This document shows positions 1-5,135 of a DNA stretch of 6,788 nt, one piece after another. The translations under genes were made by a program, and so were the position numbers. Source of the stretch: HO2-45-28 sp964574495 (GTDB lineage: Bacteria; Patescibacteriota; Minisyncoccia; HO2-45-28); assembly GCA_964574495.1 (NCBI GenBank), contig CAZNNT010000034.1, positions 1 to 6,788 of the forward strand, read 5' to 3'. The notes under the pieces were generated by a model that saw only the letters and a list, made by a program, of their open reading frames with translations, searched no databases and had not been told where the DNA came from. Each line of letters starts with the position of its first letter. The stretch's first letter is position 1.

Positions 1-57
1 GGTTAGAGCGCTTCGTTGACATCGAAGAGGCCGCTGGTTCGATTCCAGCATTGCCCA
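1..57 (+). tRNA. tRNA-Val(GAC), 5'-truncated by the window edge
   Basis: This is the 3' three-quarters of a tRNA. The anticodon stem CTTCG (11-15) pairs perfectly with CGAAG (23-27) around the loop TTGACAT, giving anticodon GAC (18-20), which reads valine codons. The T-stem GCTGG/CCAGC (33-37/45-49) closes the canonical loop TTCGATT. The 3' acceptor strand ATTGCCC (50-56) is followed by discriminator A57, and no CCA is encoded. The D-loop end (GGTTA) and D-stem 3' strand GAGC (6-9) look normal. The 5' acceptor strand lies outside the window. Confidence 0.93.
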
Positions 58-110
58 CTGCCCAAATTTGGCGGGGTGAAGTAGAGCGCTTCGTTGACAT
101 CGAAGAGGCC
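4..110 (+). repeat. Direct repeat of 29 nt shared by the two tRNA-Val genes
   Basis: Positions 4-32 and 82-110 are identical over 29 nt (offset 78). They cover the end of the D-loop, the D-stem 3' strand, the anticodon arm and the variable loop. The T-arms and acceptor strands differ between the two genes, so identity is confined to the central segment. Confidence 0.9.
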
Positions 111-135
111 AGAAGTTCGATCCTTCTACCGCGCA
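71..135 (+). tRNA. tRNA-Val(GAC)-like gene missing most of its D-arm (possible pseudo-tRNA)
   Basis: This is a second GAC-anticodon tRNA-like gene, 13 nt after the first. The anticodon arm is intact (CTTCG 89-93, loop TTGACAT, CGAAG 101-105; anticodon 96-98). The T-arm is intact (AGAAG 111-115, loop TTCGATC, CTTCT 123-127). The 3' acceptor strand ACCGCGC (128-134) pairs with GCGGGGT (71-77) at six of seven positions, with one G-G mismatch (74/131), and A135 is the discriminator. Only six bases (78-83) separate the acceptor from the D-stem 3' strand GAGC (84-87). A normal tRNA has two linker bases, a four-base stem strand and a D-loop there, so roughly ten bases are missing. The total is 65 nt. 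It may be a degraded duplicate, a functional D-armless tRNA, or a sequence error. Confidence 0.6.
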
Positions 136-149
136 CAAATATTTTATAT

Positions 150-155
150 TATAAT
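150..155 (+). promoter_or_regulatory. Candidate -10 element TATAAT for a leaderless transcript
   Basis: A perfect TATAAT sits in an AT-rich stretch (136-163), exactly 8 nt before the ATG at 164. The usual distance from -10 to the transcription start would put the 5' end of the mRNA within one or two bases of the start codon. No Shine-Dalgarno sequence or convincing -35 box is visible. The flank resembles that of valS: N8 is ATATTCAT here and AATTTCAT there, both followed by ATGGC. Confidence 0.5.
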
Positions 156-163
156 ATATTCAT

Positions 164-691
164 ATGGCAAAAATCATTTTAAAAACAATTTTGTGGGGAG
201 TGGTGTCGTGGGTGGCATTAAGCGTTCTTCTGTTTTTCGGCGTCGGTTTTTATGAAAGTTTTGTCGCCAAAAACGCGGAAGTTGAACTATCCACGCCCTT
301 AATTGCCGGTTTGAGGTACGCCGTCCTGCTCTTGTCTCTCGGCATAGCCGCTTCCATTTTTATTTCCGAAGAAAAAAAGGAGAAACCCTTTAAACACATC
401 ATCGCCGAAGAGCTTAAACCAAAAGAGATGCCGAAGCCGATTGCTCCGGAAAAAGAATTAAAACCGGAATTTCACGGAACTTTTATGCCTAAGGTTATGG
501 AAGAAGAAAACAAAAAGCCCGCGGGAATAACTTGGCCTGACGAAAAATCAAAAGAACAAAAAGCGCCGCCCGCGCCCCCATCGCCAATGCCTCAAACCCC
601 GCCGCAAGCCCCAATACAAACCCCGCCTCAAACTCCTCCTCAAACGCAAAATCAGCAAACACCTCAAGCGCCCCAGTGGAACCGGCAATAA
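164..691 (+). CDS. Two-helix membrane protein with Pro/Gln-rich tail, function unknown
   Basis: I do not recognise a family for this 175-residue protein. The sequence shows a short basic N-terminus (MAKIILK) and two hydrophobic segments, about residues 8-29 and 46-67. After these comes a charged Lys/Glu-rich region (68-132) and a low-complexity Pro/Gln-rich tail (about 133-172) with repeated QTPPQ-like units. A 24-nt direct repeat (593-603 and 617-627) underlies part of the tail. The topology suggests an inner-membrane anchor with a long disordered, probably cytoplasmic, tail. The ATG at 164 was chosen because it follows TATAAT by 8 nt and begins the first hydrophobic stretch; no Shine-Dalgarno is present. 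The last 16 bases overlap the GTG start of the downstream pseudouridine synthase, which suggests one transcript. The reading frame is open throughout, but similarity searches with the tail alone will be misleading. Confidence 0.8.
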   Translation: MAKIILKTILWGVVSWVALSVLLFFGVGFYESFVAKNAEVELSTPLIAGLRYAVLLLSLGIAASIFISEEKKEKPFKHIIAEELKPKEMPKPIAPEKELKPEFHGTFMPKVMEEENKKPAGITWPDEKSKEQKAPPAPPSPMPQTPPQAPIQTPPQTPPQTQNQQTPQAPQWNRQ

Positions 692-1389
692 TATACGAGG
701 ATAAAAATTTCCTGGTCGTCAACAAGCCGGCGGGACTTGTGGTACACCCGGACGAACATCATAAGGCCGGCTCACTTGTCCAGCATCTTGCCGAAAAATA
801 TCCTGAAATAAAAAATGTCGGAGACCATTCGACAAACTCATGGCAGGAGCGCCCGGGCTTGGTTCATCGCCTGGATAAAGATACTTCAGGCATTTTGATT
901 GTCGCGCGCAATCAAAAATCATTTGATTATCTGAAAACGCTTTTCAAAAATAAAGCGATTAAAAAAACCTATCTTGTTTTGGTTTTGGGGAATATTAAAA
1001 AAGACGAGGGCGTCATTGATCTGCCGATCGGCCGAAGCCACAAGGATTCCAGGCGCAGAATTGCCGGAAAAAAACAAAAAAACAAAAGCCGGGAGGCCGT
1101 CACGGAATATAAGGTTTTAAAACATTTTGAAGGATTTACTTTTTTGCAAGCGCTACCTCTGACCGGACGCACCCATCAAATCAGGGCGCATTTTGCGGCT
1201 TTGGGGCATCCGGTTATCTGCGATAAAATCTATTCCGGAAAAAGATTGGTGTGTCCCGCGGGACTCACTCGCCAGTTTTTACACGCGTGGAAATTGGAAT
1301 TTATTTCGCCCTCCGGCGCTAAAATGCTTTTTGAAGCCGACATGCCGGAGGATTTAGATGCCGTTCTTGACGAGTTGCAACAAAAATAA
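676..1389 (+). CDS. RluA-family RNA pseudouridine synthase lacking an S4 domain
   Basis: This enzyme isomerises specific uridines of rRNA or tRNA to pseudouridine. The 237-residue protein begins directly with the catalytic fold (IIYEDKNFLVVNKPAG, residues 5-20). It carries the family signature HRLDKDTSG at 64-72, with the catalytic aspartate at D67, and the late motif GRTHQIR at 164-170. RluC and RluD are usually over 300 residues with an N-terminal S4 RNA-binding domain. That domain is absent here, giving an RluA/TruC-like single-domain form, so the target site cannot be assigned. The start is a GTG at 676 inside the end of the preceding gene (16-nt overlap). It is supported by conserved sequence beginning almost at once, although no Shine-Dalgarno is visible, so coupling to upstream translation is likely. 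A basic Lys/Arg-rich stretch (residues 120-139) may help bind RNA. The gene ends with TAA 24 nt before tRNA-Gly. Confidence 0.95.
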   Translation: MEPAIIYEDKNFLVVNKPAGLVVHPDEHHKAGSLVQHLAEKYPEIKNVGDHSTNSWQERPGLVHRLDKDTSGILIVARNQKSFDYLKTLFKNKAIKKTYLVLVLGNIKKDEGVIDLPIGRSHKDSRRRIAGKKQKNKSREAVTEYKVLKHFEGFTFLQALPLTGRTHQIRAHFAALGHPVICDKIYSGKRLVCPAGLTRQFLHAWKLEFISPSGAKMLFEADMPEDLDAVLDELQQK

Positions 1390-1403
1390 TTTTCGGCTAA
1401 ATT
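1375..1403 (+). promoter_or_regulatory. Candidate promoter for tRNA-Gly
   Basis: TTGCAA (1375-1380) and TAAATT (1398-1403) are separated by 17 nt and each match four of six consensus bases. The predicted start lies about 4 nt before the tRNA. The -35 box falls inside the end of the pseudouridine synthase gene. The -10 is preceded by CGGC, as at the tRNA-Phe promoter (CGGCTAA in both). Confidence 0.4.
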
Positions 1404-1413
1404 AAATCGATAG

Positions 1414-1487
1414 GCGGGTATAGTTTAATGGCAGAACATCTGGTTGCCAATCAGATAGCGGGAGTTCGATTCTCCCTACCCGCACCA
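1414..1487 (+). tRNA. tRNA-Gly(GCC) with encoded CCA
   Basis: A full cloverleaf can be drawn. The acceptor GCGGGTA (1414-1420) pairs with TACCCGC (1477-1483). The anticodon stem TCTGG/TCAGA (1439-1443/1451-1455, last pair G-U) flanks the loop TTGCCAA with anticodon GCC (1446-1448). The T-arm GGGAG/CTCCC (1460-1464/1472-1476) encloses TTCGATT. The discriminator is A1484 and CCA is encoded at 1485-1487, unlike tRNA-Phe and the tRNA-Val genes in this window. A discriminator A is unusual for bacterial tRNA-Gly, which normally has U73. Confidence 0.95.
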
Positions 1488-1603
1488 CTTCGCCCACTCC
1501 GCTTCGCTACGCGGGCTTCGCGGTGCAGGCACAAAAAATATACGGCTTGCAACATTTTAGAATAAAAAGCGAAGTGGCCCCGCGAAACGCAGTGAAGTGG
1601 GGC
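1485..1603 (+). repeat. GC-rich spacer with a 14-nt periodic repeat and flanking inverted repeats, between tRNA-Gly and the GIY-YIG gene
   Basis: The spacer starts at the tRNA CCA. RCTTCGC occurs three times at exact 14-nt intervals (1487-1493, 1501-1507, 1515-1521). CCACTTCGC (1485-1493) has a perfect 9-nt inverted copy, GCGAAGTGG, at 1569-1577. GCCCC (1577-1581) can pair with GGGGC (1599-1603) around a smaller GCG-AAA-CGC hairpin (1582-1590). GAAGTGG is repeated at 1571-1577 and 1594-1600. The block 1529-1568 between the inverted copies is AT-rich. I see no gene in 1488-1611. The structure could be a processing site, a terminator without a U-run, or the scar of an inserted element. Confidence 0.6.
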
Positions 1604-1611
1604 AAAACAAT

Positions 1612-1851
1612 ATGTATTACTGTTATATCTTACAAAGTCTTAAAGATAAAAGTTTCTACGTCGGATCAACCTCTGATCTTAAAGAAAGATTCGGGCAACA
1701 TAATAATAAAGAGGCTAAATATTCTTCAAGCAAAACCCCGTTTAAAATAATTTGGTATGGTGCATTTGAAAACAAATCCAAGGCTCAAAAATTTGAGAAG
1801 TATTTGAAATCAAGTTCAGGATTCGCGTTCAGAAACAAAAGATTAATTTAA
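1612..1851 (+). CDS. Small GIY-YIG domain protein (UvrC/YhbQ-like endonuclease superfamily)
   Basis: This 79-residue protein is essentially one GIY-YIG nuclease domain. It opens with YYCYILQS (residues 2-9; the GIY strand is changed to YCY-I), then FYVGSTSDLKERFGQHN (15-31) with the YVG strand at 16-18. The expected helical arginine is R26 and the histidine H30. The family glutamate is probably E62 in KFEKYLKSS. Stand-alone proteins of this type belong to a broad nuclease superfamily that includes UvrC, homing endonucleases and YhbQ; their individual functions are mostly unknown. The ATG at 1612 was preferred over the in-frame GTG at 1597 because relatives begin with MYY-YILQS. The stop (1849-1851) directly abuts the tsaD ATG, so the two are probably translated in series. 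It looks more AT-rich than its neighbours and follows a tRNA with repeats between, consistent with acquisition by transfer. No specificity domain is attached. Confidence 0.9.
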   Translation: MYYCYILQSLKDKSFYVGSTSDLKERFGQHNNKEAKYSSSKTPFKIIWYGAFENKSKAQKFEKYLKSSSGFAFRNKRLI

Positions 1852-2919
1852 ATGGTAATACTGGGCATAGAAACTTCCTGCGATGAAACCGGCATTGCGC
1901 TGGTTGAGGCGAGCGGGGGTTTAAAAAACCCGCGTTTTCGCGTTTTGAAAAATCTGGTCGCTTCACAAATCAAAATCCACGCGCCGTTTGGCGGCGTCGT
2001 TCCCAATTTAGCCAAGCGCGAACACGAAAAAAATTTGCCAATTTTGTTCATGGGACTTGGAAACCCCGTTTCCAAGTTTGACGTAATTGCGGTAACGGTC
2101 GGGCCGGGACTTGAGCCGTGCCTTTGGGAAGGAATAAATTTTGCGCAGTTTCTGGCAAAAGAACACAAAAAACCGGTTATTGCCATAAATCATATGGAAG
2201 GACACATTGCCTCTGTTTTGTTGTCGCAAAACAGAGGAATTTCTAAATCCGAATTTCTAATTTCTAAACAAATTGAATTTCCTGCTTTGGCTCTTTTGGT
2301 TTCCGGAGGGCACACCGAATTGGTTTTAATAAAAAATCGGCTTGATTACAAAATCATCGGCGAAACTCTAGATGACGCTGTTGGCGAAGCGTTTGACAAG
2401 GTGGCGCGCCTACTCGGCCTGCCATATCCGGGAGGACCCGAACTTGCAAAACTTGCCGGTTGGAAGCCGGAAGTTGGAAGCCGGAAGCTGGTTCTGCCTC
2501 GGCCCATGATAAATTCAAAAGATTTGAATTTCAGTTTTTCGGGACTCAAAACCGCGGTTTTATACGCGCTTCGTGATAATCCGAAAACAAATAAAGCCGC
2601 TCTGGCCAAAGAATTCCAAAACGCCGCAGTTGATGTCTTGGTTTCAAAAACCATGCGAGCGGCAGAAATTCATAAGCCAAAAACTTTAATCGTTGCCGGC
2701 GGAGTTGCCGCAAATAAACACCTCCAAAAGGAATTAACTAAGACCCTAAAAACACGGCGCTTGCCCCTTAAAACCTTTTTTCCTGAAAAAGGTTTTATTG
2801 GGGACAACGCCGCAATGATAGCCGCGGCCGGATATTTTCACGCTCTCAAAAAAGATTTTGCCGTCACCGCGAAATTAAAAGCCCGCGGCCGACTTTCTCT
2901 AGGCGCCAAAAAAAGTTAA
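1852..2919 (+). CDS. tsaD: tRNA N6-threonylcarbamoyladenosine transferase TsaD
   Basis: TsaD (Gcp/Kae1/Qri7 family) transfers the threonylcarbamoyl group onto A37 of ANN-decoding tRNAs, normally with TsaB and TsaE using the product of TsaC. Diagnostic motifs are present in order: GIETSCDET (residues 5-13), FGGVVPNLAKREH (46-58), the metal-binding HMEGH (H114, H118), VSGGHTE (150-156), PYPGGPE (191-197), SFSGLKTAV (228-236), VAGGVAANK (281-289) and GDNAAM (317-322; D318 is the third metal ligand). The length of 355 is slightly above the usual 330-345. The excess lies in segments encoded by palindromes and tandem repeats, around residues 20-32, 125-141 and 203-213. The ATG directly follows the GIY-YIG stop, and no Shine-Dalgarno is visible. 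tsaB, tsaC and tsaE are not in the window. All catalytic motifs are intact, so the enzyme should be active. Confidence 0.97.
   Translation: MVILGIETSCDETGIALVEASGGLKNPRFRVLKNLVASQIKIHAPFGGVVPNLAKREHEKNLPILFMGLGNPVSKFDVIAVTVGPGLEPCLWEGINFAQFLAKEHKKPVIAINHMEGHIASVLLSQNRGISKSEFLISKQIEFPALALLVSGGHTELVLIKNRLDYKIIGETLDDAVGEAFDKVARLLGLPYPGGPELAKLAGWKPEVGSRKLVLPRPMINSKDLNFSFSGLKTAVLYALRDNPKTNKAALAKEFQNAAVDVLVSKTMRAAEIHKPKTLIVAGGVAANKHLQKELTKTLKTRRLPLKTFFPEKGFIGDNAAMIAAAGYFHALKKDFAVTAKLKARGRLSLGAKKS
1917..1946 (+). repeat. Hairpin plus 8-nt tandem repeat inside tsaD
   Basis: GGGTTT (1917-1922) pairs with AAACCC (1926-1931) across an AAA loop. CGCGTTTT then occurs twice in tandem (1931-1938, 1939-1946). 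The segment encodes LKNPRFRVLK, near residues 24-32 where TsaD orthologues usually have fewer residues. Confidence 0.6.
2055..2077 (+). repeat. 10-bp perfect hairpin inside tsaD
   Basis: ACTTGGAAAC (2055-2064) and GTTTCCAAGT (2068-2077) are exact reverse complements around a CCC loop. The encoded residues (LGNPVSKF) lie in the variable stretch before the conserved AVTVGPGL. Confidence 0.85.
2210..2267 (+). repeat. 11-bp perfect hairpin followed by AATTTCTAA repeats inside tsaD
   Basis: CCTCTGTTTTG (2210-2220) and CAAAACAGAGG (2227-2237) are exact reverse complements with a six-base loop. The next base begins the first of three AATTTCTAA copies (2238-2246, 2252-2260, 2259-2267), spaced 14 and 7 nt apart. 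The left arm encodes the conserved residues after HMEGH. The right arm and the repeats encode the variable stretch QNRGISKSEFLISK. Confidence 0.9.
2460..2487 (+). repeat. Four tandem YYGGAAG heptanucleotides inside tsaD
   Basis: TTGGAAG, CCGGAAG, TTGGAAG and CCGGAAG follow one another without gaps, then CTGG. This can also be read as two exact 14-nt units. Because 7 is not a multiple of 3, each unit is read in a different phase (WKPEVGSRK). The segment lies in the variable loop before LPRPM. Confidence 0.92.
2764..2803 (+). repeat. 12-bp perfect hairpin, extended by a 4-bp CCCC/GGGG stem, inside tsaD
   Basis: TAAAACCTTTTT (2769-2780) pairs fully with AAAAAGGTTTTA (2786-2797) around a five-base loop. 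CCCC (2764-2767) and GGGG (2800-2803) can extend it across a small internal loop. It encodes LKTFFPEKGFIG just before the metal-binding GDNAAM. No U-run follows, so it is not a terminator. Confidence 0.85.
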
Positions 2920-2922
2920 AAT
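2917..2922 (+). promoter_or_regulatory. Candidate -10 element TAAAAT for leaderless valS transcription
   Basis: TAAAAT matches the -10 consensus at five of six bases, overlaps the tsaD stop codon and lies exactly 8 nt before the valS ATG. From -10 to the third codon base it differs from the start region of the gene at 164 at only about three positions. No -35 box or Shine-Dalgarno is evident. Confidence 0.45.
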
Positions 2923-2930
2923 AATTTCAT

Positions 2931-5135
2931 ATGGCCGATTTTTCAAAGCCCTACGACCCGAAGGGAACGGAGGATAAAATTTACAAGCGCTGGGAAACCA
3001 GCGGTTATTTTAATCCCGATAAACTCCCCTTCGCCAAAGGTAAAGCCAGACCAAAACAAAAAGGAGTTTTTTCAATCAGCATGGCTCCGCCAAACATAAC
3101 CGGCTCTTTGCATATGGGTCACGCTCTTGAATACACTATGTCGGATATTTTAGTCCGTTTCAAACGCATGTCCGGCTACAAAACCCTATGGCTTCCCGGA
3201 ATGGATCACGCCGGCATCGCCACTCAAAATGCGGTGGAAAAAGATTTAAAAAAACAGGGACTGAACCGCCACCAGCTCGGCAAAGAAAAATTTTTGGAAA
3301 AAATACGGCAGTGGAAAGAAAAATACGGCGGCATTATCGTCAATCAACTGAAAAATCTCGGGATATCTGCTGATTGGTCGCGGCTCCGTTTCACCATGGA
3401 CCAGGAATACCAAGCCGCCGTAGCCGAGGCATTCATTCTTTATTTTAAAAAGGGCTGGATTTACAGAGGCAAGCGAGTCATAAATTGGTGTCCCCGATGC
3501 CAGACAGGCCTTTCAGATCTGGAATTGGAATACGAAGAAGAAAAAAGCTCTTTATGGTTTATAAAATATCCGTTAAAAAATGGGGGCTATGTGACTGTGG
3601 CGACGACCCGACCGGAGACAATGCTCGGGGACTCGGCCGTCGCGGTCAATCCAAAAGACGCGCGATATAAAAATATTATCGGGCAAAACGCGATTCTGCC
3701 GATTCAAAACAGAGAAATTCCGATTATTTCCGATCGCCGCGTTGAGATAGAATTCGGCACGGGCGCGGTTAAAATAACGCCCGCGCATGATTTTCTTGAC
3801 GCCGAAATAGGCCAAGACCACGGACTGCCGATTCACAAAGTTATGGGCGAGAGCGGCAAAATGACGCCGGAAGCCGGAAAAATATGCGAGGGACTAAACC
3901 CGGGAGAATGCCGAAAAAAAATCGTGGAAGAACTTGAACGCGAGGGACTTATTGAAAAAATAGAAGAACTCGCCCATAATGTCGCGCGCTGTTATCGCTG
4001 TGAAAGAGTGATTGAGCCGATACCTTCTTTGCAGTGGTTTTTAAAAATGGGCGGCTTAGCCAAACTCGCGCGCTTAGCGGTAAAAAGCGGCCAAGTAAAA
4101 TTTTATCCGAAAAGATTTGAAAAAACCTATTTTGACTGGCTGGGCTCGGTAAAGGATTGGAACATCAGCCGCCAAATCTGGTGGGGTCATCAATTGCCGG
4201 TTTGGGAACACGATAAGATGTGTGTTCCAAAACCCGGGCGCGAAAAAGATATTGAAAAATGCGTTGAATTTGTGGTTGCCAAAAAAGAGCCGAAATGCAA
4301 ATACTGTAATGCCGGATATAAGCAGGTCGCCGACGTGCTTGATACTTGGTTTTCTTCGGCCCTTTGGCCGTTCGCGACTCTGGGCTGGCCAAAAGAAACC
4401 GATGACCTCAAAACATTTTATCCGACGGCGGTCTTAACCAATGATCGCGGCATCATCAATCTTTGGGATTCCAGAATGATTTTCTCGGGGCTTGAATTTA
4501 TGAAAAAGGCGCCTTTTCGCGATTTGGTAATTCATGCCACGGTTTTAACCAGAGAAGGCAAACGCATGTCAAAGTCCTTGGGAACAGGAATTGACCCGCT
4601 AAATCTGATTGAACAGTACGGAGCAGATGCCGTGCGCTTCGCTCTCATCTGGCAATCCATGGGCGGCCAAGATATCCACTGGTCTGAAGAGACGCTTGTT
4701 ACCGGAAAGAAATTTTTGAATAAAATTTGGAACGCGACCCGCTTCGTTCTGGAACGAAGCGGGTCGCCCGGTCGAATGACCGGGCAAACTTCGCGAATAA
4801 AACCCAAAACCCAAAACGATAAAAAAATACTCGCATCCCTCGCAAAAATCAAAAAAGATATTTCGCGTAAAATAGACAAATACGAATTCGGCCAAGGCCT
4901 GCATGCCCTATATGATTTTTTCTGGCGAGAATTTTGCGATGTATATCTGGAAGCGTCCAAAAAACAAACAGAGAGTCCGGAGCAAAAAGAAAATACGGCA
5001 AGGATTTTAAATCATGTTCTTGAAACCTCTTTAAAACTTTTACATCCGTTTCTGCCGCACATAACCGAAGAAATTTGGTCGGCTTTGCCTTCCGGCAAAA
5101 AGGAACTTTTAATTATCGCCCCATGGCCCAAGTAA
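2931..5135 (+). CDS. valS: Valyl-tRNA synthetase, C-terminally short
   Basis: This class I synthetase charges tRNA-Val with valine and hydrolyses mischarged threonine. Visible motifs, by residue: APPNITGSLHMGH (52-64, HIGH signature), GMDHAGIATQ (80-89), the CP1 editing motifs TTRPETMLGDS (225-235) and GTGAVKITPAHD (276-287), VLDTWFSS (469-476), and RMSKS (545-549, KMSKS signature). Three CxxC pairs (C187/C190, C354/C357, C456/C459) suggest zinc knuckles. The anticodon-binding helical domain starts near residue 595. The protein is 734 residues, against about 860-950 in Thermus, Bacillus or E. coli. It stops at IIAPWPK, roughly 125 residues before the Thermus C-terminus, so the C-terminal coiled coil is absent. 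A well-formed gene begins in another frame at 5123, so a frameshift is unlikely. The linker at residues 602-630 is encoded by palindromes and heptad repeats. The ATG follows TAAAAT by 8 nt. Confidence 0.98.
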   Translation: MADFSKPYDPKGTEDKIYKRWETSGYFNPDKLPFAKGKARPKQKGVFSISMAPPNITGSLHMGHALEYTMSDILVRFKRMSGYKTLWLPGMDHAGIATQNAVEKDLKKQGLNRHQLGKEKFLEKIRQWKEKYGGIIVNQLKNLGISADWSRLRFTMDQEYQAAVAEAFILYFKKGWIYRGKRVINWCPRCQTGLSDLELEYEEEKSSLWFIKYPLKNGGYVTVATTRPETMLGDSAVAVNPKDARYKNIIGQNAILPIQNREIPIISDRRVEIEFGTGAVKITPAHDFLDAEIGQDHGLPIHKVMGESGKMTPEAGKICEGLNPGECRKKIVEELEREGLIEKIEELAHNVARCYRCERVIEPIPSLQWFLKMGGLAKLARLAVKSGQVKFYPKRFEKTYFDWLGSVKDWNISRQIWWGHQLPVWEHDKMCVPKPGREKDIEKCVEFVVAKKEPKCKYCNAGYKQVADVLDTWFSSALWPFATLGWPKETDDLKTFYPTAVLTNDRGIINLWDSRMIFSGLEFMKKAPFRDLVIHATVLTREGKRMSKSLGTGIDPLNLIEQYGADAVRFALIWQSMGGQDIHWSEETLVTGKKFLNKIWNATRFVLERSGSPGRMTGQTSRIKPKTQNDKKILASLAKIKKDISRKIDKYEFGQGLHALYDFFWREFCDVYLEASKKQTESPEQKENTARILNHVLETSLKLLHPFLPHITEEIWSALPSGKKELLIIAPWPK
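4201..4231 (+). repeat. Imperfect hairpin inside valS
   Basis: GGAACAC (4205-4211) pairs with GTGTTCC (4222-4228) across a ten-base loop. TTT (4201-4203) and AAA (4229-4231) extend the stem past a bulged G. The segment falls where the protein reads WEHDKMCVPKPG, close to the third CxxC region. Confidence 0.55.
4734..4819 (+). repeat. Twin perfect palindromes followed by AAAACCC heptads inside valS
   Basis: Bases 4734-4748 and 4753-4767 are perfect reverse complements over 15 bp with loop CTGG (16 bp if C4749-G4752 pairs). The overlapping second hairpin GCCCGGTC (4766-4773) / GACCGGGC (4778-4785) has 8 bp and loop GAAT. Shortly after come AAAACCC (4799-4805), AAAACCC (4806-4812) and the partial copy AAAACGA (4813-4819). 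The frame stays open. The left arm of the first hairpin encodes the conserved ATRFV; the right arm onwards encodes a non-conserved linker, ERSGSPGRMTGQTSR. Confidence 0.93.

Noticed and set aside
94..99. TTGACA resembling a perfect -35 box (also at 16-21)
   Set aside because: It is the anticodon loop of tRNA-Val(GAC) in both copies, and the nearest -10 (150) is about 50 nt away.
1523..1750. 75-residue open frame beginning between tRNA-Gly and the GIY-YIG gene
   Set aside because: It overlaps the clearly recognisable GIY-YIG gene in another frame and has no domain-like sequence.
2769..2797. 12-bp hairpin in tsaD as a transcription terminator
   Set aside because: It is within the coding region before the essential GDNAAM motif and no U-run follows the stem.
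5075..5122. In-frame TTG extension of prsW by 16 residues
   Set aside because: This stretch encodes the conserved end of ValRS in the other frame; PrsW hydrophobic sequence starts cleanly at ATG 5123.
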